NCBI GenBank assembly: GCA_020445405.1
Contig: JAGRGQ010000037.1
Location: 1-38,874, forward strand
Direction: 5' to 3'
Origin: Gammaproteobacteria bacterium
GTDB lineage: Bacteria > Pseudomonadota > Gammaproteobacteria > Chromatiales > Chromatiaceae
Length of the DNA: 38,874 nt
In this document: positions 35,452-38,874 of the stretch, in pieces
Layout: every line of letters begins with the position of its first letter
Numbering within the stretch: the first letter of the stretch is position 1
Made by a program: the position numbers and the translations under genes
The notes under the pieces: generated by a model
What the model was told of the DNA's origin: nothing
Databases searched by the model: none
What the model saw: the letters and a program-made list of their open reading frames with translations, nothing else

Positions 35452-36435
35452 TCATTCCGCTAACCTCAGACTTAGCTCCCCCCCGTAAAAAGCATTGGTT
35501 TTCCCATCCACCTCCAGCAGCAGAGCCCCATTTTTTTCGACCCCCCTGTGTACTCCAGCGATGCGCTGTGCTCCCACCTGCAGCGAAACCAGTTTACCTT
35601 GGTGCAAATCGTATCTGTTCCAATCCTGGACCAGCGAAGCAAAGCCGTTGTGTTGGAAACCACTCAATCCCTCGATCAGCGCCTCTATCAGTTTCGCGGC
35701 CAACAGGTTACGTGAGATCAATTGTCCCTCGGACACCATTGTCAGGTCGGTCCAGGGTTGGCCGATGGCGTTACCGTCACTGCTGCCAATCCGGCTGTTC
35801 AGGCCCAGACCCAGGACAATGTTGGTGGGCCCCCCGTGCTCACCGGAAACCTCTATCAGCAGTCCAGCCAGTTTTCTGTTTTGCCAAAGAATATCGTTAG
35901 GCCACTTGAGGCCAATATCCACAATCCCGAGCTGGTTCAGGGTTTTCGCCACAACCACACCGGCGGCGAGGCTGAGTCCGCTGATGCCGGCCAGATCCAG
36001 GCTGAATCGCCAGAATATCGAAAGATAGATGTTGTTCCCGTACGGTGAAACCCAGAACTTTCCCTGGCGGCCGCGGCCCGCTGTCTGTTGTTCCGCCAGA
36101 ACAACATGCCCCGAGTCGATTTCACCGGGGGCCAGAGCCATCAGATAGCTGTTGGTTGAGTCGATCTGGTCCTTGATCTCCAACGCTGAAACCTTCGCTA
36201 ACGCGGCGCTGGAAATCTCTTCTCTGATCCGCACCGGATCGAGCAGCTCCAATGGCACCGCCAGCTGGTAGCCTTTGCCCCTCACGGAGAAAATTTCAAT
36301 GGCGAATTGCGTTTTTATCTGACACAGATGCTTCCACACCGCGGTACGACTGATACCACAGGTTTCCGCCAGCATCTCGCCTGAGTGAAACCGTCCATCG
36401 GATAGCGCCTGAATAAGCTTCTGCCTGGTATCCAT
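35452..36435 (-). CDS. birA: Bifunctional biotin-protein ligase / biotin operon repressor
   Basis: BirA activates biotin to biotinyl-AMP and attaches it to the biotin carrier subunit of acetyl-CoA carboxylase; with its N-terminal domain it can repress bio genes. The 327-residue protein has an N-terminal winged helix-turn-helix (SGEMLAETCGISRTAVWKH) and the catalytic core with DSTNSYLM, the biotin-binding loop GRGRQGKFW, and KWPNDILWQNRKLAGLLIE. A C-terminal SH3-like domain ends the protein. The DNA-binding domain is intact, so it is likely a repressor as well. ATG start 9 bp after the M61 peptidase gene ends. Confidence 0.96.
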   Translation of the reverse strand: MDTRQKLIQALSDGRFHSGEMLAETCGISRTAVWKHLCQIKTQFAIEIFSVRGKGYQLAVPLELLDPVRIREEISSAALAKVSALEIKDQIDSTNSYLMALAPGEIDSGHVVLAEQQTAGRGRQGKFWVSPYGNNIYLSIFWRFSLDLAGISGLSLAAGVVVAKTLNQLGIVDIGLKWPNDILWQNRKLAGLLIEVSGEHGGPTNIVLGLGLNSRIGSSDGNAIGQPWTDLTMVSEGQLISRNLLAAKLIEALIEGLSGFQHNGFASLVQDWNRYDLHQGKLVSLQVGAQRIAGVHRGVEKNGALLLEVDGKTNAFYGGELSLRLAE

Positions 36436-36444
36436 CGTTCCGTG

Positions 36445-38253
36445 TTACGAGTCGGGCATCAACCATTGGTTACGTCTGTTCGCTGCTTCCTGCTCCTCAG
36501 TTTTTATCCAGATTCGGCAGGTATCACCGGGAGCGGGCTCCGGTTGCAGATCAAATACCATCAATTCATCTCTGCGAAATGCATGTATCCTGATAAGCTT
36601 GCCGCGGGCGGCATTGGCAATACGTTTTTCCAGTTGATCTGCATCAACCCGAATTGCATCGACTGCAACGATGACGTCACCCGCTGACAGACCGGCTTTT
36701 TGCGCGGCTCCGTTATCGTACACGGTTGTCAACCTGATATCCCGATTGTCGGCGACAAATTGGGCTCCAAGTACCAAAGCGGTGCTTTTCGATTCCTTCC
36801 GGTCTTTGAGTAATCCTCCCCTGTCGCTTCTGTCGTGAGCTGGAAAATAGTCCAATCCTACTCCGACATTATCCAGCATCTCCCTGAGTGGAAGTTCATC
36901 TGTTCGATTCAAGTAACGTTCAAAAAATACGTTGAGATCGATTCCTGACAGATCGCAGGCGATCTTCTCTATATCCCCTTCCTGCAAACCGATATCGGTT
37001 TTTCCATATTTGGCCCACAACTCCCGCATAACGTCATCCAGGGATACCCTGCCCTCAGTCTCCCGTCGCATCAGAAGATCCAGAACCAGGGATAACAGGG
37101 CACCCTTGTTGTAATAGCTGACAATGGCGTTGGAGGCATTCTCATCCTGCTTGTAGAATTTTGTCCATGCATCAAAACTCGACTCCGCAAGAGTTTGTTT
37201 CAAACGCCCGGTACCGCGCATCAATCGGGTCATCTGTTTTGCCAGCAGTTCCAGATAACTCTCCTGATCTATCCTCCCGCTGCGAACCAGCGCCAGATCA
37301 TCATAGTAGGACGTGATACCCTCAAATGCCCAGAGCAGTGTAGTATGGATCTCTTTCGACAGGTCAGCCTCTCTCAACACCTCGGGACGAATGCGCTTGA
37401 CATGCCAGAGGTGGAAGTATTCATGGCTGCAGAGGCCTAGAAACTGACGATATCCATCCGAAACAATTTTTTCATTTTGCTGCGGCAGATCGCTGCGCTT
37501 GCAAAGCAAAGAGGTTGAACTGCGGTGCTCAAGACCGCCATAGCCGTCTCCAACAGCCGCCACCTGGAAAAGAAAACGGTCCATGTTTGGAAGTTCTCCA
37601 AAAAATGAAACGTGATGTTCGCAGATTGCTTTGAGATCGTCACAAAGTCTGGCTAAATCAGCGCTATGCCGACCGCTGATCACGATATCATGGGGTACTT
37701 CCCTGACTTGAAACTGGGCATGTGAAAACAAACCCATCTCTACCGGATGATCGATCAGCTCATCGTAGTTTTCTGCCCGGTAACAGCCAAACTCCAGAAA
37801 CGCAGTCTCCTCACCCGCAAGCGTCGTAGCCAGGCGCCAATCCCGGTAATGCTCACCGCCCGGTCGTCTGAATTCGACTTTGATGGGCATGCGGTCCTGA
37901 CCCACAACCCGTAGAAACAGACTGGTACCGGTAATAAATCCCCGTGTTGTGTCCAGATATGCGCCTCTAACTGAGAGATCCCAGGCATAGACGTCATACG
38001 TTATCTGCAATGAACCCCTGCATGGCTCAATTTGCCAGCTCTGCTTGTCGAGCCTCTTGACCCTTGCAGGCTGTCCGCCGGTGGATGCTGACAAAGTAAC
38101 GATATTCCGGGCAAAATCCCGAATCATATAACTTCCCGGGATCCATGCCGGAAGCGAGATAATCTGCCCTTCCGGATCAGGTGTGGGAATTTCCAGTACG
38201 ACCTGAAAAAGATGAGCCTCTGGAGACTTCAGTTCAACCTCGTAACAGATCAT
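36445..38253 (-). CDS. M61-family metallopeptidase with PDZ domain
   Basis: A 602-residue zinc peptidase of the glycyl-aminopeptidase (M61) family. The zinc motif HEYFH is at residues 277-281, preceded by the GGLEHRSST segment (~239-247) typical of the family, and WAFEGITSYYDD supplies the downstream Glu. A PDZ-type domain (~510-580: GLSAGDVIVAVDAIRVD) ends the protein. The N-terminus (MICYEVELKSPEAHLF) has no signal peptide, so a cytoplasmic location is likely. It lies 9 bp upstream of birA in the same direction, so it probably leads the birA-coaX-SPOR operon. Substrates are unknown. Confidence 0.93.
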   Translation of the reverse strand: MICYEVELKSPEAHLFQVVLEIPTPDPEGQIISLPAWIPGSYMIRDFARNIVTLSASTGGQPARVKRLDKQSWQIEPCRGSLQITYDVYAWDLSVRGAYLDTTRGFITGTSLFLRVVGQDRMPIKVEFRRPGGEHYRDWRLATTLAGEETAFLEFGCYRAENYDELIDHPVEMGLFSHAQFQVREVPHDIVISGRHSADLARLCDDLKAICEHHVSFFGELPNMDRFLFQVAAVGDGYGGLEHRSSTSLLCKRSDLPQQNEKIVSDGYRQFLGLCSHEYFHLWHVKRIRPEVLREADLSKEIHTTLLWAFEGITSYYDDLALVRSGRIDQESYLELLAKQMTRLMRGTGRLKQTLAESSFDAWTKFYKQDENASNAIVSYYNKGALLSLVLDLLMRRETEGRVSLDDVMRELWAKYGKTDIGLQEGDIEKIACDLSGIDLNVFFERYLNRTDELPLREMLDNVGVGLDYFPAHDRSDRGGLLKDRKESKSTALVLGAQFVADNRDIRLTTVYDNGAAQKAGLSAGDVIVAVDAIRVDADQLEKRIANAARGKLIRIHAFRRDELMVFDLQPEPAPGDTCRIWIKTEEQEAANRRNQWLMPDS

Positions 38254-38473
38254 GTCTTTGTTTCCACGCTAGTTTGGGCCCTGCCAAAACTTGGCACAAT
38301 ATGGCGGCATAATACCATTCCGGAGGTGGTCAGGGCGTTGCAACCGGTTTCGACTGGCCGGGAATTAGGTTCCTGAGCGTAAATAACGCCCAGCTTTGAG
38401 GATAGCCGGGGTTCTGGATTGAAACCTGGCAGCCGGCCCATTCGGGACCTTCGGGTCACTGACCGGTCCGCAA
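38254..38473. other. Short non-coding region between the M61 peptidase and the IS66 remnant
   Basis: About 220 bp with no gene. It presumably carries the promoter of the M61-birA-coaX operon on the minus strand; I see no clear consensus. It also contains small inverted repeats (e.g. GGACC/GGTC-type) of no obvious role. Confidence 0.35.
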
Positions 38474-38508
38474 AGAAAAAATCCCCGGCTCCTTTCGGGG
38501 TCGGGGAT
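38474..38508 (-). terminator. Rho-independent terminator downstream of the IS66 transposase
   Basis: Read on the minus strand, ATCCCCG (38508-38502) pairs with CGGGGAT (38487-38481) and is followed by a T-run (A-run at 38474-38480 on the plus strand). It would stop transcription leaving the transposase before the M61 gene. Confidence 0.6.
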
Positions 38509-38551
38509 AAAAGAAAACCCCGCCGGAAGTTCCGACGTAACCGTCCGGCAA

Positions 38552-38874
38552 TCACATCTTGTCAGCCGGTACCCAGTTGTGCGGCAGCAGTTCATCAATA
38601 GCACTGGCCCGCTGTGTTGGCAGACGCTCAAGTACATCTTTCAGAAATTCATAGGGGTCATGGCCATTCATTTTGGCCGACTGGATCAGGCTCATGATCG
38701 CAGCGGCTCGCTGACCACTGCGCAACGATCCGGCAAACAGCCAGTTGGAGCGACCTAGTGCCCAAGGACGTATCTGGTTTTCCACCCAATTATTGTCGAT
38801 AGGCACAGCGCCGTCTTCACAGTAACGAGTCAAGACACTCCATCGTTTCAAGCTATAATCGATCGCCTTGGCTA
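38552..38874 (-). CDS. IS66-family transposase, C-terminal part (5' end outside window)
   Basis: The frame is open to the right edge; about 107 C-terminal residues are visible. IDNNWVENQIRPWALGRSNWLFAGS followed by SGQRAAAIMSLIQSAKMNGHDPYEFLKDVLERLP is the characteristic end of IS66 TnpC DDE transposases, including the Glu of NNxxEnxIR. The final ~20 residues (LLPHNWVP) also fit. A terminator lies just downstream. Whether the element is intact cannot be seen, and I could not identify its terminal inverted repeat with confidence. Confidence 0.9.
   Translation of the reverse strand, partial: AKAIDYSLKRWSVLTRYCEDGAVPIDNNWVENQIRPWALGRSNWLFAGSLRSGQRAAAIMSLIQSAKMNGHDPYEFLKDVLERLPTQRASAIDELLPHNWVPADKM

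Noticed and set aside
1-38874. CRISPR array
   Set aside because: No regularly spaced 24-40-bp repeats with unique spacers occur; the repeats found are the integrase-side, coiled-coil and IS-end repeats described above.

Overview
The window reads as a gammaproteobacterial chromosome segment of moderately high GC. The evidence is the birA-coaX-SPOR gene order beside tRNA-Thr(UGU), a stand-alone CoaX, a type II ManC, and a chemotaxis cluster that most resembles the che2 (F7-type) cluster of Pseudomonas and relatives. Aer/Aer-2-like receptors and motility-type promoters point to a flagellated, oxygen-responsive cell. The exact lineage cannot be fixed from the sequence alone; a Chromatiales or sulfur-oxidiser-like relative is only a guess.

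Layout. (1) 1-1.7 kb: the end of an integrative conjugative element, with the 3' end of a MobH/TraI-type relaxase converging on a P4-type tyrosine integrase. Three GTACCCCCAA repeats and the probable attachment region lie just before chromosomal ychF. (2) 1.8-4.5 kb: ychF and manC. (3) 4.7-19.3 kb, all on the minus strand: a chemosensory operon in the order cheY, cheA, cheW, two large PAS-containing receptors, a second cheW, a STAS protein, cheR, cheD, cheB, a short membrane receptor and two STAS proteins. Sigma-28-like promoters precede cheY and the short receptor. (4) 19.8-25.4 kb, plus strand: a P-loop protein of unknown role, a MetA-family homoserine acyltransferase, and a 1152-residue coiled-coil protein with one membrane span and a C-terminal SPOR domain. 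(5) 25.4-28.3 kb: guaC, acpH-like gene and several very small ORFs. (6) 28.3-31.0 kb: an AT-rich TPR-sulfotransferase gene and decayed IS remnants ending at tRNA-Thr. (7) 31.4-38.3 kb, minus strand: a Cache/CZB receptor with its own sigma-28-like promoter, a SPOR protein, coaX, birA and an M61 peptidase. (8) Right edge: the end of an IS66-family transposase.

How the genes work together. The chemotaxis cluster encodes kinase, adaptors, response regulator, methyltransferase, methylesterase and deamidase. The first large receptor (13874-16225) carries an Aer-type PAS with the known FAD-binding positions, a membrane hairpin and HAMP, then an Aer-2-type PAS with the haem-ligand His and gas-pocket Trp positions, a double HAMP, a signalling domain and a C-terminal CheR-docking pentapeptide. 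The second (10411-13806) shares that core but gains a large periplasmic sensor and a zinc-binding CZB domain. CheD and the short receptor end in the same four residues, VELF. The most notable candidates are the predicted flavin-plus-haem receptors, the VELF tails, the three STAS proteins and the trans-membrane coiled-coil/SPOR protein.
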